Assembly (NCBI GenBank): GCA_002472275.1 | Contig: DKRQ01000021.1 | Span: forward strand, 1 to 43,279 | Length of the DNA: 43,279 nucleotides | Direction of reading: 5' to 3' | DNA from: Caryophanales bacterium UBA7278 | Lineage (GTDB): Bacteria; Bacillota_I; Bacilli_A; RFN20; CAG-826 | Shown: in pieces, positions 7,820 to 18,043 of the stretch | How positions within the stretch are numbered: the stretch's first letter is position 1 | Layout of the letters: every line of letters begins with the position of its first letter | Notes under the pieces: model-generated | Told to the model about the DNA's origin: nothing | Databases searched by the model: none | Seen by the model: only the letters and a program-made list of their open reading frames with translations | Program-made: the position numbers and the translations under genes

Positions 7820-8149
7820 TCTAGCCAACCGGGAATTCGTAGGTCTTGTACCAGTTGTTGAAGACGATGAGACCGACTTGCAAGGCGACCAGAAGCACGA
7901 AGATCAGCACGAAGCCGATGATCGCGTTCTTGAGGCTGTTGCGCGCCTTCTCGTGTTCCTGGGGCTCTTCCGCCTTGGCGTATTTGACGCCGAGGAAGAT
8001 GACCCAGATGGCGCCTACCGCGCCGACCACGCCTAGAAGAACGGGGACCAAGACGCCAAGCACGTCCGTGAGGGGCTTGACGATCTGGTTGAGGTCCTTT
8101 TCGCTCATCGCGTAGCTAACTAGATTGAACATAGTGATGTCCTCCTTTA
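7820..8149. repeat. Duplicated pilin cassette, copy 2 of a direct repeat of about 330 bp
   Basis: This is the partner of the repeat at about 7244-7573, with the same orientation and a 576-bp offset. The shared stretch runs from just before the stop codon through the ribosome site. Confidence 0.85.
7821..8132 (-). CDS. T4SS pilin-like protein, copy B
   Basis: This 103-aa protein is identical to copy A except for Asn in place of His in the second helix. It has the same two-helix, charged-loop architecture and the same AGGAGGA ribosome site. It is the last gene of the other T4SS unit (MBG lipoprotein - VirD4 - 2505-aa surface protein - pilin B) and has no promoter box of its own in the 29-bp gap after the surface protein. 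Each of the two T4SS transcripts therefore carries its own pilin gene. Near-identity at the DNA level points to very recent duplication or gene conversion. Confidence 0.88.
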   Translation of the reverse strand: MFNLVSYAMSEKDLNQIVKPLTDVLGVLVPVLLGVVGAVGAIWVIFLGVKYAKAEEPQEHEKARNSLKNAIIGFVLIFVLLVALQVGLIVFNNWYKTYEFPVG

Positions 8150-8161
8150 GTTCCTCATACC

Positions 8162-11100
8162 CTAGTCATCGGTCTTGAGTTTCGTGTGGTAGGTCAGGCC
8201 AATGCCTACCCCAAGAACGACCAATGCGCTAGAGACGATAATGAAGATGGATCCCGCCACGTTGGTGACGGCTTTGCGCGTGAAGTTGTATTCGATGGTC
8301 CTGCCTTGCACGTTGGTGACGGTCACGCGGTATTTTCCGCCCGTGTTGATGGCAGGGACATTGCTCGATAAGGTGACGGTGGTCGTGGAGATCAGTTGCC
8401 CGTCTTTGTAGATCTTGACGACGTCGCCGCTTTTGAGTCCGGTGAGGGTGACGTCTCTGGCCGTGACGCCGTCGTTTTCGACGCCCACGAGGGTGGCCGA
8501 GGGCTCGGTATTGTCGATTTCGACCGTGAAGTTGAAGGTGAAGGCGGTCTTGGTGGAGGTGACGACGACCACGTATCCGCCATCGCGGGTCAAGGTGATG
8601 GAGTCGCCCTTGAGGTCGAGGATTTCCCTCGAGCCGTCGGAATGGACGTACCAGACCTCGGTGATCTCGAACTCGAACGGGGCCTTGTACTCGAAGACCG
8701 ATAACGAGTTGTTGAGGATGTAGAACTCCTCGTAGGACTGGTTGCCGATTTGGTCCTCGATGAGGATCTCGTAATGGCCCGTCTGGGCGAAGGTGGACGA
8801 GGTGTAGTCCGCCACGAGCTCGCCGTTACGGACGATCGTCTTGATCCTGGAGCCGTCGCTAGGGGTGAAGACAACCGAGGCGTTATTGACGACGCTGCCG
8901 TCGATCACCTCCTCGCCGGAGACGGAGTTGGTGAGGGTGTAATGGTTGACGGACTTATGGGTGACCGTGAAGACGCCGATGTTGCCGGCAATGTCGCGCA
9001 CGACGAAACGGTATTGCCCGTCCGCGTAGCGCATATCGCCCGAGGCGTAATCCACCGCGGCTTCGCCATTGAGGCTCACCGTCGCCTTGAGGTCTTCCCC
9101 GAAGGTGATGCAGATGTCGTCTTTGGTGTAGGTCTCGTTGCCCACCGTGATGAGTTTCATCATGGAGGCGTCGAACTCGACCTCGGCGCGTTCGAGGATC
9201 GCGTTGAACTCGAGGTAGTTGCCGTATTCGTCGAGGAAGGTGACCAAGTAGGAACGGGAGCCGACGCTAGCGTTGCCCGGCAAATCAAGGACCTTTGGCT
9301 CATCGAGGCGGTATTCCTCGCCGCCGATCGTGAAGCGATAGGTGGTCGAGGCGGTCGAGAAGCGGAGGATGTAGTTGGAATAGAAGCCCTTTCGGACGGC
9401 TAGATCCATGTCGAAGGTCTGATAGGTCATCGGATCGCTTTGAATGGCGCGGGTGAGCACGAGCGAGGGGATGTTGTTGTAATGAACCGTCTTCTGGACG
9501 AGGTCGCCGTATTTGTTGCGGAAGCCGATCGTGTAGTCGCCTACGCCATAGCGGCCGATCGCGCCCTTGAGGAGGCTAAGGTCGGTCTTCTTCTCTTCGG
9601 AGATGGCGTCGTAGAGGAGGTAGTAACTCTTCTCGCCCCCCACCACCACGTCCATGTCGATGACGACGATGTCGGTGTCGATGAGCGGGGTCGAGGGGTG
9701 CTTGTCGACCAAGACGATGTCGCAGAGGGTGTTCGTATAGCCCTGATCGCGGAGGAGGGCCTCCTCGTTATAGCCGACGATCCAGGTCTCCTGGAAACGG
9801 AAGTCGGCGTCGCTCTTGATCTCGAATTCGAAGTCTTCCTCGATGCCGTTGCTGCCGATGACGGCGACGCTATATTTGCCATCTCCCATGATGACGAGCC
9901 TCGAGGTCTGGCCCTCGACCTTGAAGTCGACTTCGGAGCCGTTGACCTCGAACTTGACCTCATTGGACATGACGATGAGCTCAATCCAGGAGTTCGCGCA
10001 GATGTTGTCGGTCTTTTGGTAGAAGGTCTTCTCGGAGCCGTCGAGGGTGTGGACCGTGACGACGGAGGCGAAGGACTCGATCTTGTTGAGGAGGTAGATC
10101 GTCTTGTTGTTGTACTTGTTGGTGACGGTGATCTCGTAGAAGCCGTCTTCGGTGCCAACGAAGTCGGCGAGCCACTGCCCGTCTTTGTAGACCACCGTCT
10201 TCTCGCCGAAGGTCGGGTTCGGCGAATAGGCGGCCAGGATCTCGGAGATGTTCTCGGAGACGCTCGTTTTGTCGATCGTGAGCTCGTTGGTGATGTAGAT
10301 GAAGTCGAGGCTTTCCTGCTTCTCGACTTCCTTGCCGCCTTGGAGGAGGGTGAGGGTCGGGACCTCGGTGGAGAGAATCGCCTCATAACGGTCGGGCACG
10401 TGTCCCTTGCCCACGGAAACCGAGATTTCCGCGTGGATTTCGCGCTCGCCGACGGCGACCTTGTAATGGGCGTTGCCGGATTCGTCGATCATCGCTAGGA
10501 CCGAGTAGTCGCTATTAGTGATGGCGGTGTAGTAGACGCCCCTCTTGACGAGGTCGCTATCACGGTCGAGGGAGAAGCCCGGGACGGCTTGGTATTGCGC
10601 GTATTTCTCGATCACGAGGCCTTCCTCGGTTTCGTGTTCCTCGGCCCTGACCACGTATTGCCCATAGGTGAGCACGCCGTTTTCGTAATGGAACTCATAG
10701 GTGGAGGAGCCATCGGGCGTGGCCACGAGGACGGTCGTGACGCCATCGTAGAACTCTGTGACGTCGATGTCCTTGTTGCCATAGGTGAGGATCTCGTTTT
10801 CCAAAATCGTCCCGTCGATGAGCCCCGAGGAAACGTCCCCTTCGACGTTATCGAAGGCGAAGGTGGTCGTGTTGCCGAGGCTATCTACCGCGGTCACGAC
10901 GAAATGGCCATAGCCGCTAAGGCTCAACTTGTTGTCAGCGCTAAGCTCAGCCACGACGGGCTGCCCGTTGCGGGTGGCTTGGACGGACTTGATGCCGGCC
11001 GGATCGGTGATCGTCAAAATGATGTGGGTGCCGGAGATGACGCTATTGCCGGGGAAGGTGATGGTCGCCTGCCCTTCCGTTTCGGTGCGGAGGGTGTCCA

Positions 11101-14100
11101 AGGTCGCGAGGTCGCCGTCCTCGTATTTGGTGAAGTCGAGGTTATCGAAGGCGGCCGTGGTCACGACGTTGCCGTCCTCGTCCATGACGACATAGGGCAC
11201 AAAGGGGGTGCCGGAGAAGGAAGCGGAGACCTCGGGGGAATCGGTGTCGAGGCGGAAGACGTAGATGTGCTCGTTGGTCGCCGCGGTTTCCTCGTCGGTC
11301 TTATACCAGACGCGCAAACGCCAGCTCGAGAGGGTGTTAATCGAAAGTAAGCCCGTCGATTCGCTATAGGTGTAATCGGTGGTGTCGAGCACCTCGAATT
11401 GGACCTCGTTCGTGTCATAGGGCGAGCCCAAAAGGATGCGCACCATGGCGGAGGAGAGGACGTTAGTGACCCTAGAGGAAGTCGGATCGGGGGTGAGGAT
11501 CATCTTGCCGGGTTTCTCGGGGTCATAGACCGAGTAGCCGCCGTTGTCGTTTTGGTAGTACCAAGTGAGGGTAGGAGACGGGGCTTCGTGGGTGAAGGTC
11601 TTGGAATCCTTATTGCCGTAGATGTCGGTGATGTCGACGCGGTAGATGCCGGGCTCGCGGTAGATCTTGGTCTCGGCGAACTCGGTGTCGATGAGGACCT
11701 CGTTCAAGTAGACTTCATAGGCGTAGATCTCGCTCTCGCTGCGGTTGGTGGTCTTGACGATGACGGCCGTCTTGGAGTCGTTTTGGGTGATGCTCCAGTC
11801 GATCGCGGAATCGGAAAGCCAGATCGTGTAGGTCACGACGTTGCCGGAACGGTCGCCGACCTCGAGGTAGTAGTTGCCGCTAGAAAGGAGGTAGTTGCCG
11901 ATCGCAGAACCCTGCAAAACGGTCACCAAGCTGCGGTTAGGATAACGGTAGATTGCGACGTAGGCGCCGGGGTCCACTTCCCCGATCATCTCGTTGATAG
12001 CGACGTTAGTGCAGTTAAGGGAGACGATGCCGCCGTCGAGGGTCAAATCGTATTCCTTCTCGACGTCTTTGTTAACGGTGACGTTAAGCAAGGGGAGCGA
12101 ACGGTCGAGGTAGAAGCTGAACTCGCCGACGCCTTCCATGCCGTATTCGCGGATCGTGTAGATGCCGGTGGCCTGGGTGGAGAGGGCGTTCTTAAGCAGG
12201 GTGCCGTCCGTCGCCCGGAGGAGGTTCCAGGTATCGGAAACCGCGTCCTTGTAGTAAAGGATGGTCGAGGAGTTGACCTTGAGGGGAAGGTTGGTGGCGA
12301 TGGGATACTGGTTGTCCGCGATGGTGACGTTATTTTGGTAGAGGGCGCTATCGCCGCGGTAGGTCGGGCTCGTGACGTAGAGGCTGCCGGACCTAGAGGA
12401 GGTCGCGGTCTCGGGGTCAACGTGCATCTGCGCTTGCCCTAGGTAGGGGGCCCTGGTGACTCCGCTAGTGTAATCCTCGCCGATCAGGTAGCGTTCCCTG
12501 CCGGCGGAGACGATCGTGTTGGTGACCGCGTCGAGAGCGGCGCTTAGGTTCTCGGAGAGGCCGTTGATGTTGATGCCGTCGGACTCGCTGCCCTGTCCAT
12601 AGTAATAGAAGGCCCAGCCGCTAGGACCGATGGAGGGGCCCCAGGTAGCTTTCTTGTAACGGATCCAAAGCTGGCCCGCCTGCGCGTTCTTGGTTTCCTT
12701 GGCGGCCTTGACGTAGACGGTCGAGCCGGAACCGCTATTGAGCAATTTGGCGATGTTGTCGTCGATTTGCTTGAGCTCGAGGTCCTGATATTCCATGTAC
12801 TTGACGTACTTCTTGGCCTCGATGTTGCTGGAGAAAGTGGGCGAGGAGGAACGGCCTTCGTATTTGCCGGTGGACTCGTTGATGGTCGCCCCGTAATAGT
12901 GGGAGGCGACGGAGTTATTGGACGGCACGAAATAGTAATAGGCGGCGTCTTCGATTTGATAGACGCGGTTAGAGAGGACTAGGTTGCCCTCGGCGGCGGA
13001 CTTATTGACCGTCGGGTCGTCTTTGCCGTTAGTCAAATAGAAGGAATAGGACTTCGAAATGAGGTCGACATCGCCCGTCGAGGTGGTGCCGACGACCCTA
13101 GCGACGGCTTCGTAGTAGCCGGCGGAGAGGCCTTTTAGGACGACCGAATACTGATCGGCGACGAATTCCATCTCGTCGTTAACGATGACCTTGTACTTGG
13201 CGCCGGTGTCGACGTAGGTCCTCGCATCAGCGTCGGCGAGTTCGAAGGTCAAGCCGTCGGAAGATGATGCGCTAGAGATGTCAAAGACGGTCGCGGAAAG
13301 GGCGATGGAAGTGTCTTCCACGTAGCTATCGGGCTTGGTGATCGTGTTCTCGAAGGTGCCGCGCTTATCGTAGATCGTGTGGAGGCCGGTGGACTTGGCC
13401 TTGTTGCCCGCCTGGTCCTCGACCTCGAAGGAAACGTCCACCACAAGCCTTGGATTAAGGCCCATGAGGTTCGTCACGAAGCTATCGAGGGGCGTCTCCG
13501 TGTCGTCGGGGTCGATGCTCGAGGTGTAGGAATAGAGGTAGGAATTCCCCTGCTCGACCCTCGTGACGATGGTTTTGAGCGAGGTCGGGATCTCCCCTTC
13601 CACGACGATCGGAAGCTTGACCGTCATTTCCTTGCCTTCGTCATCGACGTATTTGAAGGCGGCCAAAATCGAGTCGATGGAGGTGCCAACGGCCTTCTTC
13701 TCGACCTCCAGCTGGTAGACCTTCTTTCGAAGGTCGTTCTTCAAGGGATCGAGCTGCTCCGCCTTTGGCGCGTCGCCATCGAGGAGGTAGGGTCCAAAAG
13801 TCTTGGCCTGTGTGAAGCCATAGGGCGAGACTGCGAGGGCGTGGAGATAGTAGGAGCCGCTAGTGATACCCTGGCTCTCGTTTTTAACGAGGGTGAGGCC
13901 AAAGGACCCCTGCTCCTCGGAGGTCAATACGTGGGAGTTCGGATAAGAAGAAGGCGAAGTCGGATTGGCGATCTCCTCTTGATTGTCCCATTTGTAGTAG
14001 ACGGTGCCCACCTGGAATCCGGCGCCGGCATCGGCTCCGTCGTTAGCGGAAAGCATGATGTTATAGACGTTATGGGGCGTCAGGGATAGTCCGACGTCGA

Positions 14101-15679
14101 CCGCGAGGTTAGGCTTGGAAAGGTCGATGTTGCCGGTCGTGATGTCGGCGTCCCTGAATTTGTCGGTGCCTTCCACCATGTTATGCTGGACCATCTTGTA
14201 GGCGTCGAGGTTATAGGCCATGTCGCCGATGTCGTCGTTAGGCAGCTGATAGGTGATCGAGGTGATGTTGCTGGACGGGACCTCGCCCTTAGGGACCTCA
14301 TAAACGAGGGTGTCGCCATAGTTGCCACCCACGTAGGCCGCGTAATAGTTTTTGGTGTAGCCGTTGATCTTGACGAGCAAGTCCTTCTGGCGCGAGGCGT
14401 AGACCGGCTCGTTGAAGCGGAGATAGACGCGGATCGTGCCGGCCTCGGCGTTATATTCGCTATATTGCTTGACGATTTTGGGGGCGCTTTGGTCAACAAG
14501 TTTCATGAAGAGCCAGATGTTATGGACTTCGCGGTCCCAGGAACTGTTGTTGTTGAAGATGGCCAAGCCGTAGTCCAAAACGCCGTTATAGGGCGCGGTC
14601 TTGTAGAACATGGAGTCGTAGATGGAGTTCTTGGAGGAATACCAAGCGTCGCTTTCCTGAATCCAATAGATCTGCTTGGGGTCTTTGACAACGTGGAGCT
14701 CCTCGAGGTCGACGAGCTTGCTTTCCTTTTTCCAGGGGTTGATGTCCTTGGAGATGTAATACATCGCCTTGCCGTCGATGCGGTAGCCGCCCTTCTTACA
14801 GGGTTCGATTTCGTAATAAAGGGAAAGGCCCGGGCAGTCGGAGCTACGGCTATAACGGTCCATGAACTCCTTGTTTCCCGAGAGCATGTAGATGTTGCTC
14901 GTGGAATGTAATTTGTCGTCGTCGATGCTCTTGAGGACATAGGAGCAATAGGCGTCGGCGAAGCCGTTGTTGACATAGACGTTGGCCCATCTCCTGGTGG
15001 TTTCGCTATCGAAGGAGATGCCTTCCCTCCAGGTCTTCCAAGTCTCCTTACCGGAGATGTCGTTATCGCCGGAATGGTATTTGGAGATCATCTGCTTGTA
15101 GTCGTTCAAGTAGGCGATTTCGCGGCCAAGGATCGGCTCGGTGATGCCGGTCGTGGCCTCGACTTTGTAGTCATAGGGCAAATAGCATTTGCAGACGTTA
15201 TTGCCGCCAATGGAGGCGTTGGAGGCGTCGGTGATGATCAAATTGAAATAGCGGCCATAGGTGTTCTCGGAGTCATAGACCCTCAGCTTTTCCCTGGTCT
15301 CGGAGGTGTTCTTGCACTTCACCGAGATGTCATAGTTGATCATGCCGGAGCCATCAAGGGTCAACGAAATCGAATTGGAAATGCCGACATAGTCGATGTT
15401 TTCGATGGCGGTGCCACTGCTCGTCTTATAGGAGACGACGACGGTCTGCCCCGCGACGCCTTGGGCGGTCAAACGCACGACGATGAGGTTGGAGCTAGAC
15501 GCCTCGACCGTTTTCGTGGAGAAAAAAACGCTGTTGGGGCTCTCCTCGGCACGGGTCTCGACGACGGCGCCCAAATCATGGGCGAGGATGGTCATCCCAT
15601 GACTCATGAGAACACCGGCCATCAAAGCGGCGGCGCAGACGAACGCGCGCTTTTTGAGTTTCTTGAAGAATCCGCTCAT
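8162..15679 (-). CDS. Giant (2505-aa) Ig-like repeat surface protein of the T4SS operon
   Basis: It has a signal peptide (MSGFFKKLKKRAFVCAAALMAGVLM) and a Calx-beta-like module in the first 150 residues (YKTSSGTAIENIDYVGIS). A very long array of beta-sandwich, bacterial-Ig-like repeats follows, recognisable by the recurring strand end G-x-Y-x-V-x-V-x-D-x-x-G-N (GKYSVAVIGSNG, GQYRFVVRDIAGN, GHYEILIEDQIGN, GKYRVTVTNVQG). It ends in one membrane helix (SIFIIVSSALVVLGVGIGL) with a short Lys-containing cytoplasmic tail. There is no LPxTG motif. The protein should be anchored in the membrane by its C-terminus and project outward as a stalk or adhesin. The start overlaps the virD4 stop (ATGA). Co-transcription with VirD4 and a pilin suggests that it promotes target-cell contact or forms the extracellular part of the apparatus. 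That role is inferred. Confidence 0.88.
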   Translation of the reverse strand: MSGFFKKLKKRAFVCAAALMAGVLMSHGMTILAHDLGAVVETRAEESPNSVFFSTKTVEASSSNLIVVRLTAQGVAGQTVVVSYKTSSGTAIENIDYVGISNSISLTLDGSGMINYDISVKCKNTSETREKLRVYDSENTYGRYFNLIITDASNASIGGNNVCKCYLPYDYKVEATTGITEPILGREIAYLNDYKQMISKYHSGDNDISGKETWKTWREGISFDSETTRRWANVYVNNGFADAYCSYVLKSIDDDKLHSTSNIYMLSGNKEFMDRYSRSSDCPGLSLYYEIEPCKKGGYRIDGKAMYYISKDINPWKKESKLVDLEELHVVKDPKQIYWIQESDAWYSSKNSIYDSMFYKTAPYNGVLDYGLAIFNNNSSWDREVHNIWLFMKLVDQSAPKIVKQYSEYNAEAGTIRVYLRFNEPVYASRQKDLLVKINGYTKNYYAAYVGGNYGDTLVYEVPKGEVPSSNITSITYQLPNDDIGDMAYNLDAYKMVQHNMVEGTDKFRDADITTGNIDLSKPNLAVDVGLSLTPHNVYNIMLSANDGADAGAGFQVGTVYYKWDNQEEIANPTSPSSYPNSHVLTSEEQGSFGLTLVKNESQGITSGSYYLHALAVSPYGFTQAKTFGPYLLDGDAPKAEQLDPLKNDLRKKVYQLEVEKKAVGTSIDSILAAFKYVDDEGKEMTVKLPIVVEGEIPTSLKTIVTRVEQGNSYLYSYTSSIDPDDTETPLDSFVTNLMGLNPRLVVDVSFEVEDQAGNKAKSTGLHTIYDKRGTFENTITKPDSYVEDTSIALSATVFDISSASSSDGLTFELADADARTYVDTGAKYKVIVNDEMEFVADQYSVVLKGLSAGYYEAVARVVGTTSTGDVDLISKSYSFYLTNGKDDPTVNKSAAEGNLVLSNRVYQIEDAAYYYFVPSNNSVASHYYGATINESTGKYEGRSSSPTFSSNIEAKKYVKYMEYQDLELKQIDDNIAKLLNSGSGSTVYVKAAKETKNAQAGQLWIRYKKATWGPSIGPSGWAFYYYGQGSESDGININGLSENLSAALDAVTNTIVSAGRERYLIGEDYTSGVTRAPYLGQAQMHVDPETATSSRSGSLYVTSPTYRGDSALYQNNVTIADNQYPIATNLPLKVNSSTILYYKDAVSDTWNLLRATDGTLLKNALSTQATGIYTIREYGMEGVGEFSFYLDRSLPLLNVTVNKDVEKEYDLTLDGGIVSLNCTNVAINEMIGEVDPGAYVAIYRYPNRSLVTVLQGSAIGNYLLSSGNYYLEVGDRSGNVVTYTIWLSDSAIDWSITQNDSKTAVIVKTTNRSESEIYAYEVYLNEVLIDTEFAETKIYREPGIYRVDITDIYGNKDSKTFTHEAPSPTLTWYYQNDNGGYSVYDPEKPGKMILTPDPTSSRVTNVLSSAMVRILLGSPYDTNEVQFEVLDTTDYTYSESTGLLSINTLSSWRLRVWYKTDEETAATNEHIYVFRLDTDSPEVSASFSGTPFVPYVVMDEDGNVVTTAAFDNLDFTKYEDGDLATLDTLRTETEGQATITFPGNSVISGTHIILTITDPAGIKSVQATRNGQPVVAELSADNKLSLSGYGHFVVTAVDSLGNTTTFAFDNVEGDVSSGLIDGTILENEILTYGNKDIDVTEFYDGVTTVLVATPDGSSTYEFHYENGVLTYGQYVVRAEEHETEEGLVIEKYAQYQAVPGFSLDRDSDLVKRGVYYTAITNSDYSVLAMIDESGNAHYKVAVGEREIHAEISVSVGKGHVPDRYEAILSTEVPTLTLLQGGKEVEKQESLDFIYITNELTIDKTSVSENISEILAAYSPNPTFGEKTVVYKDGQWLADFVGTEDGFYEITVTNKYNNKTIYLLNKIESFASVVTVHTLDGSEKTFYQKTDNICANSWIELIVMSNEVKFEVNGSEVDFKVEGQTSRLVIMGDGKYSVAVIGSNGIEEDFEFEIKSDADFRFQETWIVGYNEEALLRDQGYTNTLCDIVLVDKHPSTPLIDTDIVVIDMDVVVGGEKSYYLLYDAISEEKKTDLSLLKGAIGRYGVGDYTIGFRNKYGDLVQKTVHYNNIPSLVLTRAIQSDPMTYQTFDMDLAVRKGFYSNYILRFSTASTTYRFTIGGEEYRLDEPKVLDLPGNASVGSRSYLVTFLDEYGNYLEFNAILERAEVEFDASMMKLITVGNETYTKDDICITFGEDLKATVSLNGEAAVDYASGDMRYADGQYRFVVRDIAGNIGVFTVTHKSVNHYTLTNSVSGEEVIDGSVVNNASVVFTPSDGSRIKTIVRNGELVADYTSSTFAQTGHYEILIEDQIGNQSYEEFYILNNSLSVFEYKAPFEFEITEVWYVHSDGSREILDLKGDSITLTRDGGYVVVVTSTKTAFTFNFTVEIDNTEPSATLVGVENDGVTARDVTLTGLKSGDVVKIYKDGQLISTTTVTLSSNVPAINTGGKYRVTVTNVQGRTIEYNFTRKAVTNVAGSIFIIVSSALVVLGVGIGLTYHTKLKTDD

Positions 15680-18039
15680 TGCTGCTTGTCCTTTCCGATT
15701 TCGATTTTCCCGTCCTCGACCATCGCGATGAAATCCTTCAGGGTGATGCCCGGGTGGCTTTGCTGGTAGTCGAGGAAGAGTTGGAGGAGTTCGGCCTGGG
15801 TGAGGCGGGCGAGCTCGTCCTTCTTCTCGTTTTTCTTCTCCTCGGCCTTGGTCGCGGCGGCCTCCTTCTTCTCCAGGACGCGCTTGTTCCTCTGGCGGAC
15901 GTCGTAATAGACCTCCCTTTCGTTGAAGGCGCGTTCCTCGAGTTCGGATTGGTCCATCTCGCCGAATTGGTATAGAGGTACCTTGAAAGAGGGCGTGAAA
16001 TACGTCTTGAGAGGGTAGTTACCAAAGGTAACGATGATGCCGTGGCCGATGTCGCCCGGGTGGTTCAGCCTCTGGAGCTCGGAGGGATAGATAAGCGGGC
16101 GGACCTGATAGGAGGTCGAGTAGTTGGTGTCGCTATGGGCGGTGCCGGAGGTCGAGGTGGTCGCGACCGTGATGTTGCCGCAAAGTTCGCTATATTCCTT
16201 GCAGGTCTGCATGTCGTTGGAGCCGATGAACATCTTGATGCCGCAGTTGCCCTTGATGATGTCGGCGACGTTATCGCCATAGACGTTGTTGAGCTGGGCG
16301 TAGGACTGGACGATCATCGTGAACCAGATCTTGCGCGAACGGCCGACGGTGATGAACTTGTCGAACTTGGAGATCTTGGGCATGTTGCCGAACTCGTCCA
16401 TGATGAAGTAGACGTTCCTCGGCAACGCGAGTTCGGGGGTCGCCGAGGCGACTTTGATGAGGGTTTTGTAGATGTTGAGGATGAAGATGGCCGCGAGGTT
16501 ATGACGGGTGTCCTTTTCGTCGGGGATCTTGAGGAAGAGGGCGGTCGGATGGTCCGCCAAGGCTTTCGCGGTGAAGTCGGAGGAAGAGGTGAGGGCGCAG
16601 ATGCCAGCGTCGTTAAATAGGGTCAACTTGTCATAAACAATAGACATGTAGGAGGCCCTGGTGGACTGGGCGGCGTCGCAGACTTGCTTAGAAAGGGAAT
16701 AGGCCCTAGAAAGCGGGCTCCTGCCCTTGAAGTATTCGCGGAGGGTTTTGTAGTCGCCGTCGGAGTTTTGTAAGATCTTGGCCAGGTTAAAGAAGTTGAA
16801 CTTCTCCTTGGTCATGGTGGAGCCCTCTTCCTGGGCATCCTCTAGCATCGCTAGAAGCACGGCGAGGGTGATGGAACGGGCGCCCTTCTCCCAAAGGGGG
16901 TCCTTCTCGTTTTCGACGGGGATGAGGACGGTGACTAAGTCGTTAAGGTCCTCATAGATCTCGTCGTAGAGTTTCTTCTTGTACATCTTGACCGCGGCGA
17001 TGAGCCTCTTGTAGTCGACGAAGGCCCTGCCGTCGAACTCGTACCACTCCTTCACGTCGGGATTCTCGCCGGCCGCCTTTTCGATCTTGAGGCCGGAACG
17101 GGTGATATCGTCGTTCCTCTTGAAGGCGAGTTTATGCGCGTCGCGGTAAAGCTCGAAGTTGTCCCACACCGCGTCGAGGGGGTTCCAGCGGTAGGAGGAA
17201 TAGGTGTCGCGTAGGTCGATGACCTTGACGTCATATCCGCGCGAATGGAGGTATTTGCTATGGAGCATGAAAAGCTCGCCTTTGGGGTCGGTGATGACCA
17301 TCGAGGAACCCGCTTTGGTGGCGCCGAGGAGTTGGATCATCGGGGAGACGAAGGTCGTGGTTTTGCCTGAACCGGTGGAACCGATGATGATCGAATGGCA
17401 CGGGGCGTTGAAGCCAACGGACATATCCTTGCCTTTGCGGTCCAAAGCCGCGGCGACGGGGATGCCATCCTTCTCCACTTCGCCTAAGGCGCTATAAAGA
17501 TGGAATTTGAAGAGGGACTTCTTCTCCTTCTCGTTCATCCAACGCGAATTCTCGAGGTTGGAGCCCTTGACTTGCTTCAGGTCGTTGCCCTTTTTGAAGA
17601 TCGTGGCGATGAAGTTCTTGTTGATGAAGGCCGCGTAGAGGGCGAAAAGGAGTACGAAGATCGCGCCTAGGGATAAGAAATAGACCCAGGAACTAGGCAT
17701 GCGCGCCAAAGCGCCCATCCAGTCCAACAAAGCGAAGTCGAACCCGGCATCGATGAAGGTGAATAGGACGTAGCTGAGCACCCCTGAAATCAGTAGCAAC
17801 GAGGCGACGATGAAAAGGATCTCCTGCACCACGCCCGAAACGAATTTCGAGGACATCGTGACCGAGAAGACCAGGAAGAAAGCGACGGAGAAGAAGATGC
17901 CGAATAGGACCGCGGAGATGACGTCGATGTTCTCCGTGTAATGGTTGAACATGCCCGTGAAGGCCAAAACCACGGTTAAAATCGAACCAAGTCCGATGGA
18001 GATCCCCGTCACGATGTAGAACACATGCCTTTTCTTCAT
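15676..18039 (-). CDS. virD4: VirD4/TraG-type T4SS coupling protein
   Basis: A 787-aa protein. Four N-terminal membrane segments lie within residues 7-140, followed by the cytoplasmic ATPase: Walker A GSTGSGKT (220-227), then VITDPKGELF, and Walker B VYFIMDEFGNMP near residue 546. The segment after Walker B (FITVGRSRKIWFTMIVQSYAQL) is typical of VirD4/TraG. Coupling proteins select substrates and feed them to the T4SS channel. The C-terminal 100 residues are Lys/Glu-rich and coiled-coil-like (EKKEAAATKAEEKKNEKKDE), a plausible docking region. It starts 4 bp after the MBG lipoprotein stop with a GAGGAT ribosome site. No relaxase is encoded nearby, so the substrates may be proteins. Confidence 0.95.
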   Translation of the reverse strand: MKKRHVFYIVTGISIGLGSILTVVLAFTGMFNHYTENIDVISAVLFGIFFSVAFFLVFSVTMSSKFVSGVVQEILFIVASLLLISGVLSYVLFTFIDAGFDFALLDWMGALARMPSSWVYFLSLGAIFVLLFALYAAFINKNFIATIFKKGNDLKQVKGSNLENSRWMNEKEKKSLFKFHLYSALGEVEKDGIPVAAALDRKGKDMSVGFNAPCHSIIIGSTGSGKTTTFVSPMIQLLGATKAGSSMVITDPKGELFMLHSKYLHSRGYDVKVIDLRDTYSSYRWNPLDAVWDNFELYRDAHKLAFKRNDDITRSGLKIEKAAGENPDVKEWYEFDGRAFVDYKRLIAAVKMYKKKLYDEIYEDLNDLVTVLIPVENEKDPLWEKGARSITLAVLLAMLEDAQEEGSTMTKEKFNFFNLAKILQNSDGDYKTLREYFKGRSPLSRAYSLSKQVCDAAQSTRASYMSIVYDKLTLFNDAGICALTSSSDFTAKALADHPTALFLKIPDEKDTRHNLAAIFILNIYKTLIKVASATPELALPRNVYFIMDEFGNMPKISKFDKFITVGRSRKIWFTMIVQSYAQLNNVYGDNVADIIKGNCGIKMFIGSNDMQTCKEYSELCGNITVATTSTSGTAHSDTNYSTSYQVRPLIYPSELQRLNHPGDIGHGIIVTFGNYPLKTYFTPSFKVPLYQFGEMDQSELEERAFNEREVYYDVRQRNKRVLEKKEAAATKAEEKKNEKKDELARLTQAELLQLFLDYQQSHPGITLKDFIAMVEDGKIEIGKDKQQ

Positions 18040-18043
18040 GTCG

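Noticed and set aside
9440..10498. Long plus-strand open frames opposite the giant surface protein and similar genes
   Set aside because: They are antisense shadows of a GC-rich, strongly biased coding strand, with no ribosome sites and repetitive Val/Asp/Glu/Arg-rich content.
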